Assembly: GCA_948474755.1 (NCBI GenBank)
Contig: CAOLHI010000609.1
Location: forward strand, 372,001 to 436,000
Direction: 5' to 3'
DNA length: 64,000 bases
Source of the DNA: Ctenosaura bakeri
Lineage: Eukaryota > Chordata > Lepidosauria > Squamata > Iguanidae
How positions within the stretch are numbered: the stretch's first letter is position 1; each line of letters opens with the position of its first letter. A program made the translations under genes and the position numbers. Below are positions 11,550-23,059 of the stretch, piece by piece. Below the pieces are notes generated by a model. It was not told where the DNA came from, searched no databases, and worked only from the letters and a program-made list of their open reading frames with translations.

Positions 11550-12105
11550 TGTAATTAAAATCAAATGGAAGTTTTGTTCATACAGATAATTGAATAATAC
11601 CCCCAGGAGTAATTCTTCCCACCTTGCTGCAGACCCATACACTGTTATTTATTTATTTTATCACAGAAGCAAAAACGAAACAAAAAAGTAAGGATTTGCA
11701 TTTTTAAAAACTAAATTTATCTGTATATTTTCCTAACACTGATGTTTTACCCCAAGCAGTTGTCATTCTGTTATTCTGTGGCAATGCATTGATACGTGCA
11801 TCTCTCTTTCTCATTGGAGCTGGAGTTCAGTGAGATGTCAGACAATTGTAACAAATGAATGAACTGTCAAACAACATTTTCTTCATTCAAAGAAAATGTA
11901 ACCTTGATGCATGTAACTTTGAAATTCATAACCCATCATGTCTTTAAAATCTAAAAACAGGAAGGAACAAAAAGAAAAAGAAGAAAAGGAATAAAAATGG
12001 AAAGTGTCAGAAACAGTTGAAGCTTGATTACACATAAAAATAGATTGGACCTGGCTTTAGTCATGCATGCTGTAGATCCATTGAAAGCAATGAGATTTCA
12101 GTTAA
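11550..12105. other. No gene or clear repeat
   Basis: AT-rich DNA; A-rich patch near 11965-12000. Nothing further is recognised. Confidence 0.45.
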
Positions 12106-12114
12106 TCATGACTA

Positions 12115-12328
12115 CCACAGTGTAGTGGTTTGAGCTTTTGGACAAGGACTCTGGAAGTCCAGGGTTCAAATGCCTGCTGGGACATAGAAACCCAGTGGTT
12201 AACCTTGAACTACAGAGGAAGGCAATGACAAACCCCTGAGGATATCTTGCCAAGAAAATTCCACTATAGGGTCACTTTAGGGTGAGCATAAGTCGGAAAC
12301 AATTTGAAAGCACACTACAGCAATAACA
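12115..12328 (+). repeat. Sauria SINE
   Basis: Plus-strand copy with good tRNA-like head ('cagtgtagtggtttgagc', 'ccagggttcaaatgcc'), middle 'gaggaaggcaatgacaaacc' and 3' block 'cataagtcggaaacaatttg'. The CAA tail is degraded to 'acagcaataaca'. A small internal deletion follows the 'ccttgaac' block. Confidence 0.85.
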
Positions 12329-12329
12329 T

Positions 12330-13445
12330 CATGCATAAAATCTATTAATTTCAAGGGATCAGATGTGTATGGCAAATGCTGGATCCAACTCATTGTAAAC
12401 TGTTGTTTAAAATGATGGGCTCAGACACCTGAATGCATGAAAATAGTAGGTCATTGGTAAAACATTACTCACTTCAAGAGGGCTGACATCCTGTACAAAC
12501 ATGTCAGATTGAAATCATAAATGCATACCACTGGAAATTATACTGGATAGGATTCTTTCAGACTTATTAAGGGTTGTGCAGCTGCAACTCAGTGGCAAAA
12601 CATACCTTTTTCATGAAAAAAGAAAAAAAAATCTCAGGGTTTAAATCTCTGGTGCCTCCAAGTAGGACTCTTCTTGGCAACCCAGACAGAACCAATGTTT
12701 TCTATACTAGCATGAACAAATAAGCAGTCCAAACGGAAAACATTAGCAATTAGCTTTTTGCCACCTTAGAAATGACTTCTTTAGAAAGCTATTGTCATTG
12801 CCAAAAGAGATCATCACTGCATTGAAAAGGATGAAGGAAGCTTCTCCTCTCTTTTCCCCGTTCCTTTCATATTTTATCAGAAGGAAATAAATGCTAGATG
12901 GAGCTGTATTGTATTTCATGCAAAACCTTCTATGCCAGATGGATATGGGAGGCAACGTTTAAAAATATAATGCTCTGGGAACCTGCAGGAAATGTGTTTA
13001 AGGTTGTGCAGCTAGAATCTAATTGAAAGGATGGACGGCCTTCTGATGCCATTTCAGGGCATCTCTTTTCTTTATGTGATATTAATAATAAACAAAATAA
13101 ATGCTATAGCTACATGGTCTGTGATTCCTCCCGCCCCTGGACTCATAAGCGGCCACTGATACATCTTGCAGAGGGAATCTTAGACCAGTTAAATCCAAGT
13201 TCTAATCATATGCTTCTGGCTACAGCTGCTTTGAGCTACAGCTGGGAATAACTGAATTTCCCAGCATGCAGTGATTAGCATTTGAATCTTGACAAGAGCG
13301 TTGCTGTCTGCATATCAATGGCTGAGTGATTGTTACCAGGAGAGGCTCAAGCATTCAACAGTGCTTATATCCGAGTCGGCCACTCTGGCATCTATAAAAA
13401 CACTTAATGCACTGAAAATTCAACTATATTAGAAGTGATTTTTAA

Positions 13446-13490
<45 letters not shown>

Positions 13491-14185
13491 GAATTAGATA
13501 CAGATAATAAATCTATATAGCCTGATTTATAGTACCCACATGATAGAAAACCAGTACTAAATAGCTCAGACAAGAAATATCACTGTAATAACAGAAGTGT
13601 GAAGATCATTTTAGTGTCAGAAGTCACAATCTATTGCTAGTGGTACCCTTTGCTGTTTCTAGGCACATGCATATTGACAAGTATTTAATATGTAAGCAGA
13701 TAGGATTTCTAATGGAAAGATTAGCTTAACTAGAGAAAAATCCAATTATCCTTTCCTTGGATGTTTGCCCTCATTATCATTTTCTTTTGGAAAGAACTTT
13801 TTGTTTTCAAAAAAGGAACAATTGCTTATCAGACCAATATGAATGTGACAATAGCTGAAGAGACTGTGAATTTAAAAAAAAAATGTGCATGTGAAAAGGG
13901 TTTAATGTTAGACTAACTTCTTTTTGGCATGGTGTGCACAAGCATGAAGGTCATACAGGATATTTATATGGCAATAAAGCCAGGGCATATCTTCTAAAGA
14001 TATGTGTATATCACACTTGCCTCTTTTCCCTCAAATACTGACCCCAATCCAATAGTCCATGCAGATGGACACACATACGCTGAAAGAGAGGGAGGGGAGA
14101 GGGCGATAAATCAAAACATTGCTGGAGTTTTTCAGTTTTCCTTGGCGAATACTCACACTTCAAACAGTACCACTATGCATCTATA
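12330..14185. other. No gene; TATC microsatellite inside
   Basis: AT-rich sequence without recognised repeats except the TATC run listed separately. At about 13257-13275 the text 'aatttcccagcatgcagtg' resembles the ZNF143 consensus. No coding frame stands out. Confidence 0.45.
13446..13490. repeat. (ATCT)n microsatellite
   Basis: Eleven perfect ATCT units. Confidence 0.95.
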
Positions 14186-14190
14186 ATTCA

Positions 14191-14394
14191 GGTATTTCTT
14201 CATTACACTGTTATAGTGCTATTATTATTCCACTTTCAACATCCTGTGAAGTTCTGGGGTTTGTATTTTACTGAGGCCAAAGAGCTCTCTGGTTGAGAAT
14301 TCTAAAGGCCCCTCCCTAAACTGCAAACCCCAGGATTCCATAGGAGGTTGAACGTGAAATAATAGTGCTATAACAGTGTGGTGTGGAAATGGCC
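14191..14394. mobile_element. Palindromic Harbinger-like MITE, copy 3
   Basis: Same family as 3608-3809. The right arm ends 'gtgtggaaatggcc' followed by TTA (14395-14397). The left flank reads TCA, one base from TTA. The right-hand TTA is also the left target triplet of the next element, so the two are joined at one site. Confidence 0.8.
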
Positions 14395-14397
14395 TTA

Positions 14398-14855
14398 GGC
14401 CTTTTCCACATTTTATTTTTAAAACGCGGCGGCGCGTCCTCCAGTGAGGATGTTTGCACTTGGGGGCAAACTGGGTCCAGACTACTTAATGTATGTCCAG
14501 ACTTCAACCCACTCCGAAACACCCATAACTGGTGGTTCGCTGTGCTATTGAAAGACCGATTAAAAGAGGACTTTCAATAGCCCGGCATGCCCCAGTTCGT
14601 CACTGTGCTAATGTGTAGATCTGCAGGCTTGTGCCAGCATGAGGCTGCAGATCTTCCAGGGGTGGGCTTCCGGCTGGCGAGCTTCTCCCATTGGTGGAGA
14701 GCCTCCACCAACCGGAAGCCTCCATTTTCATCTCTGGAGAGTGTGTTGTGCGGGCACGTGCTGCTCCGGATCGGCGTGGATCGTCGGGGGGAAGCGTGTC
14801 AGTCCGGTGAGTAATGGACTGCCCCATTTCCCCCCCTCAAAGTGTGGAAAAGCCC
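14398..14855 (+). mobile_element. Long nonautonomous Harbinger-like element, subfamily B, copy 1
   Basis: About 458 bp, GC-rich, ends 'ggccttttccaca' and 'tgtggaaaagccc', flanked by TTA at 14395-14397 and 14856-14858. It is homologous over its whole length to 21079-21534 (shared blocks 'gcgtcctccag', 'gactgggtc', 'ggtggagagcctc', 'ccattttcatc', 'agtccggtgagta'). The several 65-84-codon frames inside on both strands do not resemble a transposase, so it is probably a deletion derivative mobilised in trans. Confidence 0.75.
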
Positions 14856-14859
14856 TTAG

Positions 14860-16120
14860 TCTCTTTAAATTGGACTGACAACCTTCCTCCCTAACTGGCC
14901 AACTAAACCTTGACTGCTGCTTCCACAGAAGACTAGAGACTAGCTTCTGAAAGTCCTGTTTTGAGACATCGTCGCACCTCACTTCATGCGTTATATTTCC
15001 TTCCCTCTGTTGATTCTGGTGTTGTACCTGAGGCTGAAGCTGGAAATCATTCCATCAAGTACAATCCCAAATATATCCATCTGTAGATTAAATAACATGG
15101 TAAACAAGCACAAGGGCTACTTAGAATTGTGTCATTTTACATACCTATGTTACTCTCAGATCCAGGTTGCTCGTTACAAACAAAATGTGATTGTAAAGTA
15201 GGAGATGCTTGGAAGAGACTGTTCATTGCTTACTCCTGTTGAATTTTTTGTATATGCTGCTAAAGTATAATTAATTCAATAGTTAATGTGTGTGTGTGAT
15301 AAAAGTCTAGTAAATCATGAACTGAATCAATTTCTTGGCCTTTCCCATATTTTATATTTGTATAAATCAGCAGGTTTCTGTAGCCACAATCATCTGAATT
15401 TCAAATGACCAATATGTATTTTAATATCGCATGAGATACATAACAAATTAGAAAAGGTTGCACAGTGAAGAATGTGAGAAGATTTGGTTCTTCCTACATT
15501 TGGTGCACCTATAACACGTATGATTTGATAGATAACATAATGTGTGTATGTGATTTAATAAATGTGGCTATATGTTTCTGTATCTATGTTGAACAACTCT
15601 GAAGAAGGTTTCTCAGTGGAAAAAAAAACAAACAACCCAGAAAACTGTACATTTATCAGTATAGCAGATACATAGATGTATTTCAGACATTCAAAATGTG
15701 AAATGTACTGAAAGCTTAGTTTATATTTACTGCTCTAAATTTTATGGCAATTTATTTGTTTGAAATTTTTACTCTGGTCTTCAACTAAAATATCTTTTAT
15801 GTTTGCTTACATACAATCAATAAAAACAAGACAGTTCTTGCCTACAGTTTTACTACTTGAAAGGCATAAAGTACCACCATTCTTATGAAAGATGGTGGGA
15901 ACTCCCCACTGTCCAGCTCCCCAAGGTTTCATTTGCCATACCTTTTCACTCTCCCAAAAACTACTTGACAGGTATCCAGTCTTGAGAGGAGAAGAAATAA
16001 AAATAACCTAACTGAAATTTGGGAGAGAATGGATGAAGCACAATAAAAGTACCTGGATCATCTTTAATTAGGGAAATAGTTTGGATCACTTCACATCTTG
16101 GTACAAAGTTGCCAAACTTT
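14860..16120. other. No gene or clear repeat
   Basis: AT-rich unique-looking sequence. A 71-codon plus frame at 14986-15201 has a hydrophobic start but no family signature. Confidence 0.4.
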
Positions 16121-16162
16121 GTGTGTGTGTGAGAGAGAGAGAGAGACAGAGAGAGAGAGAAA
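16119..16162. repeat. GT/GA simple repeat
   Basis: A short GT run followed by a GA run with one interruption. Confidence 0.8.
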
Positions 16163-16942
16163 TAGAGCTTCCTTTCAAGTCACTTGTCAACTTTACGCTT
16201 CCAAAGTCAATGACTTAAATTCTGTTCTTAATCCTGACTAAAGTAAAACCATCAAATCCCTTACCGAGGTGTTGACTCGTAATTCAATAGTTTATTAAAT
16301 AAACTGAGATTGGGATATATTATGAAAAGATAGGACTCAGTAGAAAAGATAACTTGTTTGGTAAGATGAAATGCTCTAAGAAAAAAAGGCAAGACACCAT
16401 TACAAGTAGATTCAAGGAAGCCATGGCCTCGACTTTGCACGACCTGGTCAGGATGACTTGGAGATATCTCATTCATAAGGTAAGTCAAGTCAAGTCAAAC
16501 TGAGGACCATTAATATCACAAATCATAGTTGGAATTAACCAACAGACTAACCATCCCAGGTATAATGTTAGCTGGAACACGGTTATCATTTTATATATGC
16601 ATTTCTCAGAGTGCTCTAGTCCTCTGACGAACAAAAAAATGCTTAAGAAATAAACATAAACAAGTGGAAAAAATACAAAAAGCATTCTAGAACTGCCAAA
16701 GAACTTTTGCAGAAAAGCAGTTTCACAAACTGAAGTGGAAATGGAACACAGGATTTATAAAAGAAGGTAATATGGCATAGGCTCTTCCCATGTCTATTAG
16801 GACTTTACATGTCTTTGATATGGAAGAGAGACATGTGGTCAGAAAATGCAGTGTGAGAACTGGGCCTTTATAGATTAGTTGCAAATATTTCTTTGCTCTT
16901 GAAAGGGTTCATTAACTTCTGTATACATGACAATCCAGATCA

Positions 16943-17862
16943 TGTTGTCTGCTGTTTTTATTTAAAATCTTTGCATTTTTCCCCAAGCTAAATTGCTCCC
17001 AACAAGCTGATTTTTAGCCCCTCCTTAATTCTTTGAGGAAAAAAAATTGGAATCTGATCATAACTCTTCTCATCACACGCAATTTGCTTTTTACTATAAT
17101 GAAAATCTGAAGTACACATTAAATTATCTCATCAGCTACGCCTAATTAGCTGTTCATTTGAATAAGTGAATGCTAAAATGGTGTAGAGGGCATATTTGTA
17201 CATGCAAGCCCTACCGACCTCACCTCACCTCACCTCATCCCACCCCACCTCACTCCACTCTCTTTTCTAAAATCTTCTAAATAATACTTCTTCTTTAGAA
17301 CTTTCAATATTGAGTGGAAGGTTGTGTCCTGTCTCAATCTTGCACAGCTAATAAATCAAACAAACCAAATATCTCCCAGTTTGTTACTTACTTTCAGGCA
17401 GTAAGCAAACAACCATACATAAAGTGCAGCATAAACAAAATCCAGCAGGGTTTCACAGCACGGGAGTGTCCAAGGTCAATCCAAACATTTGTCAAGGCAT
17501 CCTGCAAGGTAGCAGGTCAGATAAGGTCTGAAAACTCCTGGAGGCAAAGGATGCCAGCTAAATAGGTCCTGAGCCTAGCACAGTTGAGACTTGATTGATT
17601 GTTGCTGGTTATAAATTCTGAGAGAGCGGCATTGGATCTCTCTTCGCCACCTGTGCTGTGTGAAGCTGGCTCTAGGTAAGGTTCCTCTGTATCTGAAGAG
17701 GCAGGTCCCTCTGTTGGATCTGGCACCACCCTCTGTTCTGTTACCAGCACTATAACCCCTCTCTGTCTGGCAGGCCCTGGCATACCTTCTGTTTCAGCCT
17801 CTGGCTTGCTCTCTGCTTTTGACTCTGGGTCAGAGTCTGTGCTCTGGAATCAGGGCATGACA
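16943..17862 (-). mobile_element. Candidate solo LTR, boundaries uncertain
   Basis: The minus strand begins TGTCATGCCCTG at 17862, a typical LTR start, and the plus-strand left end reads TGTTGTCTGC. A perfect 5-bp repeat GATCA (16938-16942 and 17863-17867) flanks these ends, and an 'aataaa' lies on the minus strand about 20 bases from the far end. The right-hand 540 bp (17320-17862) looks LTR-like. The part at 17000-17290 is AT-rich and could instead be unrelated DNA, in which case the true left end is near 17320. Length would be about 920 bp, similar to the LTR at 7369. Confidence 0.35.
17218..17262. repeat. CACCT-type short tandem repeat
   Basis: Imperfect 5-bp units (ctcac/ctcat/cccac) in a pyrimidine-rich block. 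Confidence 0.8.
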
Positions 17863-17869
17863 GATCAGT

Positions 17870-19730
17870 AAAGTGTTACTACTCACAACTATCTGTAGTT
17901 AGAAAAGACTGTAAAATTAGAAATTGTGATGTGGTAAGTTGAGTAAGCTTATAGGTAAGCCTTCCCTTGTGTGCAACCACCAGATTTCAACTTGTAATTC
18001 TCAAGTCCTCTCCTTCAAACCTTTAGTGTAGGACTAGGCACACTCAGAGGATCAGAAGGCCAGTTTTAGTTCCTCTTGATTTGGCATGGGATGCACTCCT
18101 ACCATTTTCCAGAACCGGAAGAGACATTCCAGTCACATAAGTTCAATTTCAGGGACAATTTGGGCTGTTTTGGAATTCTGTTCCTCAAAACAGCATTCTA
18201 CAGCCAAAACATGCCTCCTAGAATAACTTTTAAACTTAAAACTGTGCCTTTCTAGGAATTACATTTGGTTTGGGGGAGCATGGATGAAAAGACGAAGAGA
18301 GCACAGATAAGACTAGATCCAGTGACTATATAAACAGACTTTGAATATACAGTCATTGGTCAGTTATACAAACTTATTTGTATAGAGAGTGAGAGAGTGA
18401 GAAAATACAAGGTTGAAGAAAAATAACAAAAAGTGATAACTTCTCAGCAGAGTAGACATTGCATATGTTTTAGAAATGCTTTCACATTAAAACAAAGCAT
18501 CTCTCTTTACCTGGCATGGGTCATTTCAATGAAGTTGAAGAGGGTATTCAAGAGGGTAACATACCAGCAGTGGGTAACCTTTAAAAAATCACTGAGAATT
18601 CAGCAATGGAAAATAAGGGAGGATGGCAATCAACCAATCAAACAAAGCCAACCCTGCATTGGATTTCTGTGGTTCATGCTGTATACTATTGATATCAGTA
18701 GCACTTCTCAAGATCCCAGGCTTGTGGTACTGATATCATCTTCTTTTTGACCTATCAGAAAAGGATGAAGAAGACATCCTCTGTGGATTTCAGAGAAGTG
18801 TCAGAAATGTCTTTTATTGTCTGCTGGATAGCAGAGTGGAGCATTTCTGGTGGGGAAAACAATTTCTTTAGAGCAAGGCCACATGTGACAGCCCCCTGCC
18901 CATTTGAGCAGCCTTGAAACTTTCTCCTTCTCTCAACCACCATCACACTCAGAGGCACCATGGTAGATTTTTAAAAAGTCCTTTTTCTTAAGACCTTTAG
19001 TTCTTTTCTACAACAACCTTAACAATTTACCACTCCAGATAAAATTAGGAGAGAAGAGCACCCCAATAATTATTGAAAATGAAGTCTATATGCCTACTTC
19101 AGCTTCAAACCATCAAATTAAAATTCAAGTTTCAGAGACTTGGAGATGTGCTTCTGTTTAACTAGAAAAACAGCTAGTACTACAGCCCCAAATGCTGTTG
19201 TTTAAAAAAAAATCCTCTTTCTGATATATGGCAGATTGCATTTCAATCTATAAGAAGTGACTATAAGAAAAAATCATCATCATCATCATCATTAAGCAAC
19301 ACATATGCCTTTTTTTGTCCTGCCCTGTGAAACAACGGCTGCCCCAAACATTAATCATAATAAAAGCAAGGTTAAGGCTAATCTCTTTCTTTCTGCAGAT
19401 AATAAATGTCAGCTCTTGGCAGGAAAGTGTGGAAAGGTGAAAAGAAGGGTTAGTGCTACTTGTCTTGATGAAAAACAGCTGTCATATTCTTGAAATGATC
19501 TTTGCTTTTTTCAAGTCATAATTTTATCTTCTCAAAACAGAGCTGAGAGGGGAGAAAAACACAATAAGGAAAACATTCTAACCTATTGCTTGGATTCCTT
19601 TTTGACTGGAAACAGTCAGGTCATTCATTTTCAATACATATTTTTGTTAGAAGAAACCACTTAAAGCTCAAAGTGTAAATGCCTCTTGGATCTGAACATT
19701 TTAAGTATCCCTCCCTTTGATTATTAAAAA
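17870..19730. other. No gene or clear repeat
   Basis: AT-rich sequence. A 105-codon plus frame (18433-18750) and a 68-codon minus frame (18755-18961) show no known domain, start context or neighbouring splice structure, so I do not call them genes. A short CAT run sits at 19276-19292. Confidence 0.4.
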
Positions 19731-19734
19731 TTTA

Positions 19735-19915
19735 CACTGGGTGAGACATGGGTTCAAATCTTTATTCAGCCACAAAGCTGATTAGGTGATCTTGGACAAG
19801 TCACTGTATTTCCATCTAATCTGCCTCGGGGAAATGCAGTGAAGATAAATGGCACTAGTAGAGCAACACACATCACTTTGAGGTCCTTGGAGAAAATATG
19901 GGATACAAATCTGTC
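19735..19915 (+). repeat. tRNA-derived SINE with LINE-like tail
   Basis: Blocks in order: 'atgggttcaaatc' (B-box-like), 'cagccacaaagct', 'gtgatcttggacaagtcac', then 'ttggagaaaatatgggatac'. This matches the widespread squamate SINE type whose 3' end reads 'ttggaggaaaggcgggatat' and is shared with an L2/CR1-like LINE. The A box is decayed. Confidence 0.6.
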
Positions 19916-19919
19916 TGAA

Positions 19920-21005
19920 GAGATGCTTGTGAGAAAGCATGTATATTCATATCTCCTTATGAATTAATGAAGACTATGCTGTTCTTCTGGGAGCAGGGGA
20001 TTTCTTATTCCTGCACTTACTGCATTTGGTGATGAAGCCTAACTCAGTGATGAAGCTTCTTAAGTTAGAGGACTCACAATCAGCAAGGCGATGCAAGACT
20101 GTGTGGATATTTCACCCCAGTCAGGTAGCCTCTATCTGTTATCCTACAGAAACTCTATCAATCAAAACATATACTGAGCTGAATGAACCAGTAGTATTTC
20201 TGACCGTATGCTAGGTCCATTTTTTAATATGGTGTGGCCCACAGACATTCCTAAATGACTACAGATTGGCTATGTGTGTTGTAGCACAAGCAAGGGAACT
20301 CAACAGCTTCAAAAACAGCCTATATAGTTTTCTATACAACTGTGCCAAAGCTTCAGAAGCAATCAATCACCCAAAAATGTAAGGAACTTTGTAATATTTT
20401 GTGCATCTCCACCGAAAGGTAAAACAGATATCATGAAGTAAATGATGATTTTTTTAAAAAACTTTGTGACGCTAATTTTAAGGACCCATCCACAATTCAA
20501 AAAAAAAATCTTATTAATATGCAGAATGGGCTTTCACTGTTTTTGTGGCATGAGCTCATAACTGTATCTTTAATTTGCAGTATTAAGATGGGTAGGTCAC
20601 AGCAATTCTCCAATCACACCCACCCACACAAACACATACAAAATGGCAAGGATCAGGGAATAACCTACCAAAATCAAACAAAAATGTAGTAAATAACAGC
20701 ACAAGAAAGACAACCGTAACAGCAGAGATAAGCATCTGTTGCCGAAGGCATTATTAAACTAGATATATCTTCAACAATGCAATCAAGCACATTGCATTAA
20801 TTTGATATCCCAGTTTGTTCACTCTAGTTGTGTGCTTATTAAGGAGTATAAACATTGCTTACAGGCTATAAAGAGAGAACTCTGTTGTTATTTAGATAAT
20901 CACAGATTAATTGTGTACAGATTGCTGCTATCTGTTGTACTTAAAAACATTTCAGATCCCTTTGATGTAATCTGTTCATAAATATTTAACATGGTGGACA
21001 TGCCC
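19920..21005. other. No gene or clear repeat
   Basis: AT-rich sequence with no supported feature. Confidence 0.4.
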
Positions 21006-21011
21006 CACAGA

Positions 21012-21040
21012 AGTGTGTGTGTGTGTGTGTGTGTGTGTAT
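21012..21040. repeat. (GT)n microsatellite
   Basis: About 13 GT units followed by AT. Confidence 0.95.
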
Positions 21041-21078
21041 TTCTGGAAGTATAAGGAACACATACTCACTGAGATAAT

Positions 21079-21534
21079 GGCCATTTCCAGACAAGCTTAA
21101 AGAAATGGTGCAGAGCGTCCTCCAGGGAGGACATCTGCACCTGGGAGCGGACTGGGTCAGACCTACTTAGTGTAGTTCCGCACCTCAGCCCACCCTGGAA
21201 CAACCCGAAGTGGTTGTCCAGTGTGGTTTTGAAAGACTGCTTGAAACAGGTCTTTCAAAGGCACGGAGTGTGCCACTCCGTGCCTGTGCTTCGGTGCAGA
21301 TTTGGAGGCTCACACCAGTGCAAGCCTGCAATCTGCCAGGGGTGAGCTTTAGGCTGGTGAGCTTCAGCAGTTGGTGGAGAGCCTCGACCAACTGGAAGCC
21401 ACCATTTTCATCCCCGGAGCAGTGCGGAGCAGCGGCCACGCACTATTCCGGACCAGCCTGGACCCAAGCGTAGAGCCAAGAAGTCCGGTGAGTACCAGCA
21501 TGGGGCGATTCCCTTGCCCTGTGTGGAAATGGCC
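21079..21534 (+). mobile_element. Long nonautonomous Harbinger-like element, subfamily B, copy 2
   Basis: About 456 bp, ends 'ggccatttcc' and 'ggaaatggcc', with AAT on both sides (21076-21078 and 21535-21537). It is a full-length homologue of 14398-14855. An internal hairpin at about 21259-21285 pairs the two halves of 'cacggagtgtgccactccgtg'-like text (quoted loosely). 'gtccggtgagtacc' near 21483 resembles a 5' splice site. No transposase is encoded. Confidence 0.75.
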
Positions 21535-21640
21535 AATGTTTCCTAAATATTTGACACATCCCTGCTTCTAATCAGAAGACTCTTTTGCTCTTCTTCGCAA
21601 AGAGAATGTGAGAAAATATGCTATACTAGCCCAGTGCATT

Positions 21641-21683
21641 GTATGTATGTATGTATGTATGTATGTATGTATGTATGTATGTT
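21641..21683. repeat. (GTAT)n microsatellite
   Basis: Ten to eleven GTAT units. Confidence 0.95.
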
Positions 21684-22064
21684 TTTCAAGGGTAGGCAGC
21701 TGTGGGAGAGTAGGGGGCCCCATTTGCCCCCTAGGAGATATTGGAGGGCTGCATCCCACCACAATGAATTTTTTTAAAATGCTCTCTAGGGAGCATGGGG
21801 GAGATTTTTTGTCATTCTTTACTTCGTTCGGGGACATTTTAGACCTACAAGAAGCCTTCCTTTAAAAAACCACAACAGGAAGTAATTGGAAGTCACATCT
21901 GTTTATTTCTCGATTTTTTTCAAAAAAATCTCTCTTGGGCCTATAATGGCCCAGTGTGCATCGCCTACAGGGTATCTGGAAAGAAAAAAAAATGAAAAAA
22001 AACACCTTTTTTTCCCCTCCTAGGCGTTCTGAAGGCTACAAAATTGGTTGAACTTTACCCATCT

Positions 22065-22185
22065 CTGATTTAATTTATACCCTGTCTTTGTCCTGGCATA
22101 GGATCCAAAGCAGTTTCCACCAATTTAAAGCAAAGTTCAGCTAAAATATTATTTTACAAACGTTTTATAAGTTTTTTTTTACATT
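22065..22185 (-). repeat. LINE/SINE 3'-tail fragment
   Basis: The minus strand reads '...tggaaactgctttggatcc' then 'acaaagacagggtataaat', the kind of terminal segment seen in L2/CR1-like LINEs and their SINEs. The rest of the element is absent. Confidence 0.4.
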
Positions 22186-22491
22186 CTATTTAAAAAGTAC
22201 ACGGTTAAAATAAATTTAAACATATTTGAAACAAAATTAAAAATATAGAAGTTATAGAAGATAAAACATAGAAGATAAAAAGACAGCACACCACTTCTGC
22301 TTTATGATTTAAGAATCAGAGTCATGACTAAATTAAAAAAAAAAATGTCTCTGCTGTTCTCTGCTTGCTGTCAGAAAGAGAAGGGCAAAGTGGACCTTTA
22401 AGGGAAGTGAGTTATACAATATGGGAGCAGCTACATAGAAAGCTTTGTTTTGTATCCTCACCATACTTTCCTGTGATGGAGGGGAGACCAA

Positions 22492-22719
22492 AGCCATTGT
22501 CACACTATACTGTTATAGTGCTATTATTCCACTTTCAACCTCCTATGGAATCCTGGGATTTGAAGTTTAGGGAGCAGCCTTTAGAATTCCCAGCCAGAGA
22601 GCTCTTTGGTCTCAGTAAATTACAAACCCCAGAATTCCACAGGAGGTTGAAAGTCAAATAATGACACTGTAACACAGCAGTGCTATACTAGTGTATAATA
22701 GTGTAGTGTGGAAATGGCC
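22492..22719. mobile_element. Palindromic Harbinger-like MITE, copy 4
   Basis: Same fold-back family as 3608-3809, with a short extra insertion near 22680-22700 in the right arm. Flanking triplets are CAA at 22489-22491 and CAA at 22720-22722, a variant of the usual TTA/TAA target. The 98-codon plus frame at 22365-22661 runs through the left arm and is not a gene. Confidence 0.75.
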
Positions 22720-22939
22720 CAAGGGAAAGTCCTCCTCAAAGATCTGAAAACTTAGGCCAACTTGTAGAAGGAAATACAATCTTCTACCACTGGTCCCTCT
22801 CTCACAAATAAGGGGATGGAACCTTTTGTGTTTTAGAACACAAAATGCATATACAGCAGAGCATTTCTCTTACCATTCAGGCAAACTATCACCCAAATGG
22901 GAAACATACAGAGGCAGAGCTTGGAGTGTGTGGAGGGGA

Positions 22940-23058
22940 GGTAGGAGGGGGCGGGGCTATGGTGCATGGGGTGGGGCCACAGTGTATGTGGGTGTGGCCA
23001 CAGTGAGTGGGGCGTGGCTGTGGTGCATGGGGGCATGGCCAGAGCATGCGGGGGCGTG
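22940..23058 (+). repeat. GC-rich minisatellite, unit about 20-22 bp
   Basis: About five to six imperfect units built on 'ggggcgtggccacagtgcat'. Variants include ggggcggggc, ggggtggggcc, gggtgtggcc and ggggcgtggc. It stands out sharply against the AT-rich window. The units contain Sp1/KLF-like GGGGCGGGGC and GGGTGTGGC motifs. The overlapping glycine/tryptophan-rich frames are produced by the repeat. Confidence 0.75.
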
Positions 23059-23059
23059 A

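Noticed and set aside
22826..23059. Gly/Trp-rich frame, possibly a secreted peptide
   Set aside because: It arises from the GC-rich minisatellite units.
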